From assembly GCF_000143415.4 (NCBI RefSeq), contig NW_003314281.1, positions 180,417 through 244,416 of the forward strand: a DNA stretch of 64,000 nucleotides, read 5' to 3'. Within the stretch, counting starts at the first letter, position 1; the number at the start of each line of letters is the position of its first letter. The position numbers and the translations under genes were made by a program. Under the pieces are notes generated by a model, which searched no databases, was not told the origin of the DNA, and saw only the letters and a list, made by a program, of their open reading frames with translations. Positions 29,170 through 40,445 of this stretch are shown piece after piece. Origin of the DNA: Selaginella moellendorffii. Lineage: Eukaryota > Streptophyta > Lycopodiopsida > Selaginellales > Selaginellaceae.

Positions 29170-29343
29170 ACATTTATGAGTGCATAGAATATGGAAAGAG
29201 AATACAGAAATAATATTAATTAGCCAAAAAACCCTAGCTTATAGCAAGTGGTTTGGATTGAAATTAATCTAACAACTACCAAAATCCCACTATACTAATA
29301 TTAATATACAACATCATAGCCATATAGTTGGACCTCACATCAT
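29170..29343 (-). repeat. Start of the 3' LTR of gypsy element A
   Basis: Directly follows the polypurine tract on the minus strand and begins TGATGTGAGG. The lower boundary was not determined. It shares an inverted similarity with 24935-25085. Confidence 0.6.
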
Positions 29344-31479
29344 CCCCTCTTCCTTGAATGATGGAAGATTATTAGGGTTTTCTCATGGATGGGCTGAGCT
29401 CTAGAAGAACATCAAAATGAGGCATTGGTGAATTTGTAGGTGGTGCTACCTTTGTACGAAGTGTTTCAGCCACATACACAATTTCTGGAAGATTGGCTTA
29501 TTAAACATCATACCAAACTTCATAAGCTTATAGTCCAACTTGCCGCAACACCCAATATGGTCTTTTCTATTAAGCAAGAAGCCTTTTAGATAAACCACAT
29601 ACCATAAGATGGGGAAAATAGACTAACACTACGTCATTCACTTTATACTCTGTAGGTGGACGATGATGGGAGTGGTAACATTGTTCTTGTCCCACTTATA
29701 TATGGCCTAAATGCTGTTCAAACAAGTGGAAGAATGCTCATCATATACTGATCCCACAACCTAGTATTGGCAGCTCATAGCAATTGCAAAAGTAAACTTG
29801 ATAGTATTGGATTATAACCATATAGAAGTTTATATAGTGAAACACCAATAGCACTCTACACCCTTATAACATACATATATTGAAGAGATGGCAAATAATC
29901 ATCTCAATCCAAAAGTTAAAAGTTCATGGTACTTTACGATCATTCTTTTGAAGGTCTGAATGAGTTGTTCCACCAAATTGTTTGACTGTGGATAATAAAC
30001 ACTCGTGAAAGTGTGGCGTATCCCCAATTGAGATGTCAAAAAATGAAATACCTCAACTATAAATGCGGGACTATTATTTAAAAGAATTTGCTCCAAACAA
30101 GAATGCTGGAACACTATTCAATTAAGGAGGAAGTATCCAATAATGATTGCAAATGCACTAGCAATAATACCGACTTCCACCTAATGAGTTAAATAGTCAG
30201 AAGCAATAATAACATACTTATTGCTAGTAGTCGATCAAACACAACTCAAATGGATGGGAAATTGTAATTGACTCCAACTTTCCTTCTACAGCACAAGGGG
30301 GAGTATTATGAACTTAACACCAAATGTAACTATATACATAGTAAATAACATCACATTGCATCTTCAGCCAATAAAAAAACTTGCGTAACTTCTTAATTAC
30401 ACAATGATGTCCTATATGTCTACCTAGAATAAAAGAATCATGGTAGGTATAGAGAAAGCATGGAATAAAGATCAAAGGCATCATCAGCGGTAAATAATCA
30501 TCAAGACCCATCCCCACAAGATAAAGAAGACCATCCTTAAAGTAAAATAAAAAATGTAAATGCCAAAATGGCAAGTCATCAGCAAATGATATAGAATTAT
30601 CAAACCCATCGTGAAACCTTCAAATATATAGCTTAATTTTTTTAGTCTTGCAAACCTTATTAAGAAAAGGTAAATCTTGCTCTACACCTTATAGACATTG
30701 AATGTTAAATAAAACAATTACTAATAGCACAGAATCTTCATCCAAAAAATCCACAAATGCTAAAATAACAAACTTATCAGAAACATGAGAAGAGAGTGAA
30801 GAAGAAAGAGGAGCTCTAGAAAGGGCATTAGCATTAGCTATAGAACTTCCCGGATGATGAACAACATCAAAATCATATATTTGAAATTTCAAAGCTCACT
30901 AAATAATATGACTAACCAAGTTCTTTCACTTCAATAATGAATTAACTACAGTATAATCACCTTTTAGTAATATTCGAGAACTATGTAGATATGTATGAAG
31001 TTTCTCAAAACCCTAAACTACTGCTAAACACTCCTCTATTATGGAGTAGTTCACTTCCACTAGTTATAATATATAGCTGATATATACAATGGGATAGTGC
31101 TGACCAGGCACATTCAGGCTCTCTTTCATCAACACACCTTTAAGACCGATATTACAAACATCCACATGCAAAATGAAAGGTTGAATGTAATCAGGATATG
31201 CCAAAACCAAAGGAGTCGTCAATACCTCTTTGAGATCCATAAACGCCCACTCACAGTGCATAGACTAAATGAAAGATGATGTTAATAACTTTAACAATGT
31301 TCGTAACAGTACAGTGCGATCAGAAAGATGATAAAAAAAATGACCGAGATACTGCACCTTGCCCAAGAAGCACTACACATCATTCACATACGTTGGAGTA
31401 GGGAACTTTAGAACAGCCACAAGTTTGTCAAAATTAACTTGCAAACCTTCACAAGAAATATAGTACCTAAAATAAGTCG

Positions 31480-32155
31480 TGTCCTTGAAGCTCCTGAGTT
31501 TAGACTTCCCAAGAGGTCACCCAACCCAATACTATTCACACCCAAAGACGCTTAACCCTAAATATCCCAAAACCCTTAACCGATGGAAAAGAGGGTGCAC
31601 TCTTGTTCAGGGGCCCTTAACTTCTATATTTGAATCCCATGGATCATCTTTCAAGTCGTTCTATCTTGCTTGTGAGCAATCCACCACACTTCCCTACAAA
31701 TTCACGCTCTCGTGAACGTACCACACTTCCCTACAAATTCACGCCCTCGTGAACGTACCACACTTCCCTACAAATTCACGCCCTCGTGAACGGAAGCTGA
31801 GAGCCAGAGCTCTCCCGAGAGCCCTGCTCTCTTGACACCCTACCCTCGAGTCGAGCCCAGTGGGAGCAAATTGGACCAGCTAGATGTCAATCAATATGTG
31901 GTGCGATTCCCTTAGCTAGCCAACAGAGTACGACCTGAAACCGCTCTGATACCAAATGTAAGCTCCTGAGTTTGGACTTCCTGGGAGGTCACCCAGCTCA
32001 GTACTATTCACACCCAAGGACGCTTAACGCCAAATATCCTAAGACCCTTAACTGATTGGAAATGGGGGTGCACTCTTGTTCATGGGCCCTTTCCCTTTAT
32101 ATTTGAACTCCATGAATCATCTCTCGAATCGTTCCCTTTGGTTGCTTACACAAAT
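31480..32155 (-). mobile_element. Small non-autonomous LTR-type element nested in gypsy A reverse transcriptase
   Basis: Two direct repeats of roughly 190-200 bp, at about 31481-31680 and 31957-32151, both begin GCTCCTGAGTTT(A/G)GACTTCC on the plus strand. They flank about 275 bp. Next to the distal repeat the minus strand reads TTTGGTATCAGAGCGG at 31936-31951, a standard initiator tRNA-Met primer binding site. This arrangement is that of a TRIM. The flanking DNA on both sides encodes gypsy RT (SKCIFV on one side, SCEGLQVNFDKLVAVL on the other), so the element is an insertion. Diverged relatives occur at 25.5-25.8 and 28.56-28.75 kb. Confidence 0.72.
31684..31794. repeat. Three tandem copies of a 37-bp unit
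   Basis: Units at 31684-31720, 31721-31757 and 31758-31794 begin CCACACTTCCCTACAAATTC and contain ACGCCCTCGTGAACG. They differ by only one or two bases. They lie inside the nested LTR-type element. Confidence 0.95.
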
Positions 32156-35100
32156 ATGCACTTCGACTACTTTAGCTTTAAATAAACTTTTCGTAGTCAA
32201 TCCAACACCTTACGAACATCATAGACGTGTTCCTCCCACATCCCCTCTGAGTGGATCAAAACATTATCGATAAAGTTAATAGTCACATCTAACATATTGC
32301 AAAGAACCTAATCCATCATCTACTAAAAAGTTGTTGAAACATTTATCAAACAAAACAGCATCACTAAGAACTCATACAAATCAAACGATACTTAGGAATA
32401 TCTTCTTCGACCATCGATAATTGCAAGTACATAGAAGCAAGATCTAACTTGGTAAACTAATAACTTCTCCTCAGACAATTTAAAAAATCAACAGTGTGAA
32501 AAGAAGGGTACACGTCTAGGATTGTCACTTCGTTTAATGGATAATAATCAATGCAAAAATAAATACTCCTATCAGGCTTTTTCACAAGATGAGATTCACA
32601 TGCCTAAAGACTCCATGATTTTCAAATAACACCATTTTTTAATATCTCTTTGATGTTTGCATATAAAATTTTGATCTCTTTAGGTGATCAATAATGACAG
32701 GAACCTTGATTAGACAAGAGTCCCTAGTTGGAATAGAATGACATGTTGCAATCTTAGCCCCAAATGACAAGTCAAATTCAAAGAGATCATCATATTTCTT
32801 TATGAGCTGGTCAACCACTGCAACATAAAGACTATCAGAAGGATTGGAGAAAGAAAAAGAAGAATAAGATAGAAACATAGGAGGAAGTAATAGGGAGACA
32901 AAGTGATAAAAATAAAGGTAAAAGCAAAAGGACGAAGAAATACTAAAGTGAGAGGAATGAAAGAAATATAAGGAAGTATGACACAAGGGGGAGAAGCCTC
33001 AAAGTCACACTTAGCATGATTGCATCACAACTAATCTATACCAAGGATAAGGTCAAAAACTTGATTCAACACCACTTGCAAAGATTGCAACTCAAGCTTA
33101 AGATTGCCCATATGTACAACTAAGTTTGCCTCATCCCATGCACATGCTTATGTACGGCCATTGTTATAGAGAATGAAAATTGGCTTTGCCACACAATGCA
33201 AATATAAACAACAACATGTGGTAACAGGTTAAGCAATAAAAGATAAACTTGAGCCTGTATCAACTAACACAAAGAGAATAATAAAAGACTTCTTGTTATA
33301 AAACCAAGCTAGGAAAGTAAACACTAGATGAACTGGTGCCGAGTGAACCCTTTGATGATACTCCCAAAAGAAAGATTGAGGGTCATTAACTTATTTATGC
33401 AAAATACCTCTACTTCTTGTATGACTTCTTGTTTTCTAAAAGCATCTTGGTGTTCATACTTTCTATTATAGCAACACCAACAAGACGTTATTAATGCTAA
33501 TGTGTCCATTTAGGAAATGGAGGTCACCATTTTGGAAAACGGTAATAATGCTGATAAATATGACCAAATTCATTACATGCCCAACAATGGACATCATGGC
33601 CACGACCATGTCCTCACCCTTGTCCTTGCATTTAGGCAATAGTAACATCAACCTCCATTGGAATAGAACCATCTCCCATAAGAAGTGGAGCTAAAAGACA
33701 TGCAGTGAGACGTAGAAGAGACAATATCTCATAATGTTGTGCTAAGTGAAAAACATTGTCAAGGTTGGTTAGAGCAAGTGCATGCACAAGTTTTACAAGA
33801 TTTTGACGAAGTGTTGACCATAACATGCCCAACTTGATCTGCTCTTATATATTTAACTCTGCATGAAGTAAAAGTTTTTGAAAATGAATGCCAAACTACA
33901 TCACTGACTTATATAGCCCTTAATGAAGATGATGCAATTATTAAAAAGAATCATCACAATTGTCAATATGTTGAACTATGTGTTTAAAAATGTCTGGGAA
34001 AATGCTCCAATCCACATAAGTGGTTGTGCTCAAACCATTGTACCATTACAACACCATCCCTTTGAGACACGTGGGAAATTCACATAAATGCTGATTATCA
34101 TCCCAAGAATGATATGTGGCAATCACTATAAAGTGATCAAACTAATGGTACACATCATCCCCAGGATTCCTACAGAAGATTAATCCATAACCATCATCAA
34201 AGTATTATAACCCTTAAACTTCGGCAAGCAAGTGACGAAATCAAGTGTCACACTCTAAAATGGCTATGCTGATGTTGGAATGCACTACAACTTTCTAGCC
34301 TGTTTTTCAATTCTGTACTTATATTGTTAGTATATAGGGTAGGAACATATATAGTCTACTACATCACCTTCCATACTAGATAAAAAAATCCCTTTTTCAA
34401 TGAAGCAAGAGTTTTGCATTTTCCACTATGTCCTACTACCGGAACATCATGATGTTCTCGTAGAAATAATTGCTGCAAATCCTTAGATGGAAGATACAAT
34501 ATTTTTTGCTTATAGAAAATAAGTATGTCCCAAACTAAGAAGTGAAGCTTCACATTGGCACGACTAGCAATTTTTGCTACTTTGCTACCAGAGTTTTGCT
34601 TCAACAACTCCATACAGTGCAAGATTGCCTTTTCCAAGAGATCACTTTCATACAAAGTCCAAACATCCTCCAACCAGTCTAAACTAATTGCCAATGTTGC
34701 TTGGAATTAAGCCTGACGACTCAATGCATCCAGATCGATATTGTCTTTACTAGGTTCATAAATAATTTCAATATCAAATCTAGCGAGCTTCTCTTACCAA
34801 TGAGCCTATGCATTGGCCATCTTCATTGGGTTTTATTCAATTTCTTGGAATAGAATGCAATGGGATAATTGTATCACCTAGCGTAACATCAACCATATTG
34901 TCATAATTTTGTTATAACATAACACCTATAATATAGCCAGATACATCACAATGCACTTTGAAGGGTTTATCAAAATCTGGGATCCTAAGAACAGAAGCTA
35001 TAGTCATCTCCTTCAACCATACAAAAACATGCTGACAAGCTGGTGTCTATGAAACAGTATACTATTCTTTATTAATTCAATCAATGGAAGAGCAATTCTT

Positions 35101-36454
35101 ACAAAATTGCAAACAAACTTGCAATAATATCCCGCCAAACTGAGAAAGGAATAAACATTTGATACAGTGGTTGGGACTTCCTAGGACTTCACCGTTTCCA
35201 CCTTCTTTGGGTCCACTTTAATTATGCCACCACCAACTATATGCTCAAGAAAATTCATGTGCAATTGTCCAAAAATGCATTTACTTTTCTTAGCATATAG
35301 TTTGTGTTCACACAACTTTTGAAACACCAGCTCCAAGTGTTTCAAATGATCCTCCAACATTTCATTGAAAACTAAAACATCATCGATATATAGAATAACA
35401 AATGTGTCTAAATAATTTTTGAATATTCTATCCATCATTGTGCTGAACATTATTGAAGCATTACATAACCCAAATGGCATGATGAGGAATTCATAAGATC
35501 TGTACCGAGTCTTAAAAGCTTTCTTCTTCACATCTTGATTTGCCACCCGTATCTGATGATACTGGACTGCAAATCAAGTAGCATATAATACTTAGCCTTT
35601 AAGAGTTGGTTAATAAGTCATCAATGTGAGACAAAGGATAATTGTTTTTTATTGTGATCTTGTTAAGAGCTTGATAATCAATACACATCCTCATGGTTCC
35701 ATCCTTTTTCATAAAAAAAAAGGATCGATGCTCCATAAGGTGACTTGTTTAGTCAGATATAACCTTTATCAAGAAGTTCCATGAATTACTTCTTGAGTTC
35801 AACCATCTCCTTGACATTCAGATGATATAGAGCCTTTGTAGGTGGTTTAGAACTTGAAATAACCTCAATTTAATGATTAACCTCACAACTAAGAGGTAAC
35901 CCTGGTGGCAAATCTTTTAGAAAGATAACCTGATTCCATGCCAACAACTCTAATATCTTCTTTGGTATAAGATACCCTATCACCGATTTAAACTAAGTCA
36001 CCATCACCCTCAACTTCCATCACTTAAACCCAAAAAGTTTGACATCCCTTTTTAACTACTTTTTTAGCAGCTCTCACAATTAAGAACTTAGTGTCCCAAT
36101 CCTTTAAAAAAGACTCTTGCAATTCGAAGGACATATTAGGAAATCCTTTTGACCTTAATATGATCTAACTTTGTCCAACTCTATAAATCTTTTTAATATA
36201 TTTGTTGAAGAAATCTATACCAAACATTTGAAATCTAGTATCTTCAATACCACAAAGTTCATTCTTTATTTCCACTTGGATATTTTTATTGGAATATCAC
36301 TCACAAATCTTCTGATTACTTGCCTATCTTCCGCAAACTAGAAGTGTATGGGTGACATTTGCTCAGCATTCAATTCTAATAACTTAACTAAGTTTTCAGA
36401 TATCACACTATGCGTAGCTCTTGTATCAATTATCACTTGGATTTTGTGAGACAC

Positions 36455-38328
36455 AAAATCCCTAGGCCCTAAAGTGGAGCCGAAAAGGGTGCCACGTGGT
36501 AGTGGCTGAAGCGAGAGCCAAACGAGTGTAACACGTTTGGACCAAAAGCTCCAACTTGAAAAGTCAAGAGCAGGAGTGGAACTCCCAAAGAAGTGCTCGA
36601 GGAACGAGCACGAAGCGAGCAAAAAGCGAGGCTCCAAAAGGACCAACACATGACACGTGGAAGTGTCCGAGATGGACTCGAGTTGGAGTCCGAAGTGGAG
36701 TCCGAGATGGACTCGAGTTGGAGTCCGAAGTGGAGTCCGAGATGGACCTGAGTTGGAGTCCGAAGTGGAGTCCGAGATGGACCCGAGATGGAGTCCGAGG
36801 TGGACCTGAGATGGACCCGAAATGGAGTCCGAGATGGAGTCCGAGGTGGACCCGAGATGGACCCGAAATGGAGTCCGAGATGGAGTCCGAGATGGACCCG
36901 AGATGGAGTCCGAGATGGACCCGAAATGGAGTCCGAGGTGGACCCGAGATGGACCCGAGATGGAGTCCGAGATGGAGTCCGAGATGGACCCGAAATGGAG
37001 TCCGAGATGGACCCGAGATGGAGTCCGAGATGGACCCGAGATGGAGTCCGAGATGGAGTCCGAGATGGAGTCCGAAGTCGAGACCGAGACCGGGACCGAG
37101 ACCGAGACCGAGACTGAGACCGAGATCGGGACCGAGAACGAGACCGAGGCCGAGGCCGAGACCGAGGCCGAGCCCGAGTCTGAGTCCGAGTCCGAGTCCG
37201 AGTCCGAGTCCGAGTCCGAGTCCGAGTCCGAGTCTGAGTCCGAGTCTGAGTCCGAGTCCGAGTTCGAGTCTGAGAGGGTGAAAGCCCAAAGCGTTCGTCT
37301 CCCAGACCCTGGGGGGTTTGGTGAGCTCCAAAAGTATAGTAAGGGGGAGGACTGCAGTGGAGCCAGTTTGGCCAGGAAAGGCCAGTTTGGCCCAAGAAGG
37401 CTAGACCCAGTGTTGGGTGATGAGCTGCCCACTGGGAAGTCCAAGACTAGAGTGAACACAGACCGACAAGCGGGGTAGCTTGGTGAAGTGTTCAAGAGCC
37501 GGCTCTAGTTCCCCCGGGAGATCGACTGGCCGATGCTCCCAGTCCAAGTGTGGGTGGCACTACCTACTTGGATACCTGGTGTGGCTCAACGGAACCCGCT
37601 CTAAGCCCATGGCTAGAGCACCCAAGGGCAGAAGGCGAGGAGAGTACCTAGGTGGCTTGCGTAAGGCCACGGTGTTCCGAAATGTTGTCCCAAAGGCCCA
37701 GACTGTAGAAAGGAAGAGGAGGAGTCCTCTGGGGTAGTGACCAAGGACACAGTCGTGTGGTGAGGAAGTCCCAGAGGACCGTGGGACTTAGTGGTCGAGC
37801 CTGTGGGTCTCGATCCAGTGGCAGTGTTGGCAAACACGGCCAGGGGCAGAAAGGGACTTAGTGGGGACTGACAGAGGGATATTGGGGAAGGCTATTCCCC
37901 TTGTCAGTGGGCATCCTAAGGATGCTAAGGAGTGGATCTGAGATGACCACTCACGGATGGTTTGCCTAGTCTTGGAGGGCCAAGACGGTGATGCAAATGG
38001 TGTTGGACCACCAGTGTGACCAAGGTAAATGGGCATGGCTTTAGCGTAACGGGCCGGTACGTCGGTGATACCTTGGGTTGTCGATCATGGGATCGGACAC
38101 GTGGAGCACTTGGACCAAGTGCTAAGGTTGAGTGGCATGGAGGCCATTCTCGGGGCTAGCAAGCCCCAAGTCCTGAGTTGGACTTATGGAGGTTGTCAAT
38201 GAGACTCCTCCAAGTGGTCAGAGGTGTGGTTAAGTGACTAAAGTAAAATGGAAAATTTAGTCGCTTACAGATTTGGTGTCTGTAAATAAAGCCTACCAAA
38301 TACATCAATGGATTAATGTTTGTATTGA
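36455..38328. other. GC-richer block inserted between gypsy B gag and protease
   Basis: About 1.9 kb with base composition clearly unlike the AT-rich flanks. It contains the hexamer satellite (36660-37275) and about 1 kb of unique, GC-rich sequence with no recognised protein. It could be the internal part of a large non-autonomous retroelement or a captured fragment. Its ends were not resolved; the left end lies where gypsy protease coding resumes. Confidence 0.5.
36660..37275. repeat. Hexamer-based satellite, open in all six frames
   Basis: About 615 bp of 6-bp-phased repeats. The left part mixes GAGTCC, GAGATG and GACCCG words in 12-18 bp higher-order units. The middle (37080-37170) is GAGACC/GGGACC based, and the right (37180-37270) is nearly pure GAGTCC. 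Because units are multiples of three and lack stop triplets, long open frames result on both strands (SDSDSD, TRTRTR, ESESES, PSRTPSR-like peptides). Confidence 0.93.
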
Positions 38329-38333
38329 CTACG

Positions 38334-39007
38334 TGTAGCACACCTTATTTCTCTCCCCTTAAGCCAACTGGAAAAGGGGCAATTGCTTGATGAGAGAGCC
38401 CTTAGTGGTTATTTTATCCCCATTTATCCCCCAAGGTTCCAAGGATCCACGGTGACAGTATATCCAAATCTCATCCCATGATCACATGCACTACACTCAC
38501 CCCCCCTTCAAAGATGTCAATGTCCTCATTGACTATTGACTAACAACCCCTACTAAGCCAAGGGGAACCAGCACCTCCATTTCCGCACTCAATCTACCAA
38601 TCCTTTCATTGTGTAGACCAGCTATTCCATGTGAGGCAACTAGTCATCCACCCGTACCGCAGTCCCACGGTGGATACCTTCGTCCGTGGATACTCCACAC
38701 AAGAGGAAGGACGTACGCATGGATGCCCAATACGTACGATTTCAAATTTAGGGGTAGGAATATACCTTGCTCAAGGGTATATTATATTTTTAAGTAGCCA
38801 CTAATCAATGGGAATCGAACCCGTGCCATTTGCTTCGATACCAACTGTAGCACACCTTATCTCTCTCCCCTTAAGCCAACTGGAAAAGGGGCAATTGCTT
38901 GATGAGAGAGCCCTTAGTGGCTATTTTATCCCCATTTATCCCCCAAGGTTCCAAGGATCTACGGTGACAGTATATCCAAATCTCATCCCATGATCACATG
39001 CACTACA
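38334..39007 (-). mobile_element. Intact TRIM retrotransposon with target-site duplication
   Basis: Two 162-bp direct LTRs at 38334-38495 and 38846-39007 differ at three positions, by eye. Each begins TGTAG and ends CTACA. The element is flanked by identical CTACG target-site duplications at 38329-38333 and 39008-39012. On the minus strand the LTR at 38846 is followed by TTGGTATCGAAGC, close to an initiator tRNA-Met primer binding site, and the other LTR is preceded by the purine tract GAAGGGGGGGTGAG. The 350-bp interior has no coding capacity. All hallmarks of a terminal-repeat retrotransposon in miniature are present. It sits in the gag-protease region of gypsy B. Confidence 0.93.
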
Positions 39008-40445
39008 CTACGAGAAAAGCTTGAAGAAAGTAACGAAGTAACTCACCTCCTCTTCTTTATAGTTTGCATTGACTAACTCATCAACCCCTTTAGTTTCACC
39101 ACCACTGTCTTCCTTCATGACATTAATAAAAGATCTTATCTTATACTTATTAGGACATTCTAAGGACCTATGTCTTATCTCTCCATAATAGAAGTAATGA
39201 CCCACACTACCTATTCTGCTAGGAGCATGTTTCATAAGTTGCTATTGCTTGTACCTACATGGAGGAGAGGGCCTAGGACTAAAAAAAGTTGTTGGTGGTC
39301 ACCAACCACCACCTTTATTAATTGTTGCTTGTGAGCCTCTAGGGTAGAAACCCTTTATTTCTGATCACCTTATTTATTTCTAGAGTTCTTATTCTTGTCC
39401 GAGGTACTAGCATACAGTTGCTGATACTGTTCCATGAGGGAGTGACTAAAGGCAACTTGTTGTGCTACCTCTTTATAGTCTAGGTACGTCTTCAACTTAA
39501 AATTCAAAATCTCATTGCGAGAAAGTGAATTTAAACCTTCTAGGAAATAGCTTTGAGCATCTTCATCATTCATATTTGCAATTATAATGCATTTCTAAGC
39601 AAACACATTAATGTAATGCATAAGGTCCCCTCACTGCTTTAACCACTGCAACTCCGTACAAAGTCTCAGACCAAGACTGTCCGACAAGTATTCCTTACAG
39701 ATGTGAGACTGCATTTTGGTCCAACTTCTAGTCTGCCCTTTTTCAGCATATAGCTAGCGCCACTATGTTTTGGCATGATCGGTGAAAAAGGATTATGTGC
39801 ACATAACTTTCGTATAATCATCTATGTCTGCCACTATGAAATAATTTTCCATATTGTAGACCTAATCTTCTAAAACCTAATAGTCCTACATACCTTTAAA
39901 ATTTGGTGGTTTCCAAGGTTTAAACTTTGAAACTCAATGCAACCGGGGGCAGTTGTAGAAATTCATCATCCTCAGAACTTAAAGAAGAGTCCGGTTGCTT
40001 AAGTTTAACTGGTTTAGCTGCCTTAGTTTCTTTCTTCCTTTTTTTATTCTCCTCCTTCAATTTGCAAATTTCCCTTCGCTAATTCTTGATCTCAACTTTT
40101 TGAGCCGTACGCTGTAGTGCTATAACATCTGGCTCTTCCTCTTTTAACTCAACCTCAATCTCTTCCACAGCATCTTTAGCAAGAGTTTTCTCCTCTTGAT
40201 TTCCCCATCTAAAGGTTTTAGCATATTCAGCACAGTTCCTTTTCACCATCTCATTAGCTGCATGCATACCTCTATTAGTAATTGAATATGTATACAACGT
40301 TCTTACCGAATGGTGCAATCTAATTAATCCTACACAAGTTGCTTCAATTCTAATATAAAAGTCTCTACATATGCAACTTGAGTCAGAAAATTTGACAAAA
40401 GTTGGATAGGAATCGTTGAGATAATTCCTTTGATACAAAATGTAA

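Larger units (their letters stand above)
24841..29343. other. AT-rich region without genes, holding decayed LTR-type repeats
   Basis: About 4.5 kb of strongly AT-rich DNA without a supported gene. Recognisable pieces are an LTR-like segment at 24935-25085 that recurs inverted at 29170-29320, and two diverged copies of the small LTR-type repeat (25470-25800 and 28560-28750) found again at 31.5-32.2 kb. Short reading frames such as 25287-25628 and 28132-28317 look like chance. Confidence 0.6.
29344..34180 (-). mobile_element. Decayed Ty3/gypsy retrotransposon A
   Basis: Minus-strand domains appear in gypsy order. Gag remnants lie at 34150-33830; a zinc knuckle near 33600-33530 (CWACNEFGHIYQHYY, last Cys lost); a protease motif LVDTGSSLSFIA near 33270; reverse transcriptase 32.9-31.3 kb, with the catalytic YxDD box decayed to FIDN near 32.25 kb; RNase H 31261-31064 (PFILHVDVCNIGLKGVL) and 30892-30780 (HHPGSSIANANALSRAP); integrase finger 30460-30314; and integrase core 30114-29900 (SPAFIVEVFHFLTSQLGI, HTFTSVYYPQSN). 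A polypurine tract (GGAAGAGGGGA on the minus strand) at about 29344-29354 precedes the 3' LTR. Many stops mean it is not functional. The RT is split by the small LTR element at 31.48-32.15 kb. Confidence 0.85.
34181..40445 (-). mobile_element. Decayed Ty3/gypsy retrotransposon B, interrupted
   Basis: On the minus strand: a primer-binding-like TTTGTATCAAAGG at about 40430-40445; gag 40400-39010 with AQSYFLEGLN at 39560 and a zinc knuckle remnant YYGEIRHRSLECP near 39170; protease IDTRATHSVIS near 36400 (the DTG motif mutated to DTR); reverse transcriptase 35750-35181 with an intact YIDD in VILYIDDVLVFNEM; RNase H remnants near 35.1-34.8 kb; integrase finger HHDVPVVGHSGKCKTLASL at 34694-34359; and the integrase core start LDFVTCLPKFKGYNTL near 34220. 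There element B stops against the gag of element A. Between gag and protease lie the GC-rich block and the TRIM element. It is not functional. Confidence 0.83.

Noticed and set aside
36338-37495. Long frames of 240-385 codons on both strands
   Set aside because: They come from 6-bp-phased repeats without stop triplets; all six frames are open at once, so length is not evidence of coding. Reported as a repeat instead.
38808-38846. A tRNA gene at the TRIM interior
   Set aside because: Only a T-arm-like segment is present; there is no acceptor stem, D arm or anticodon arm.
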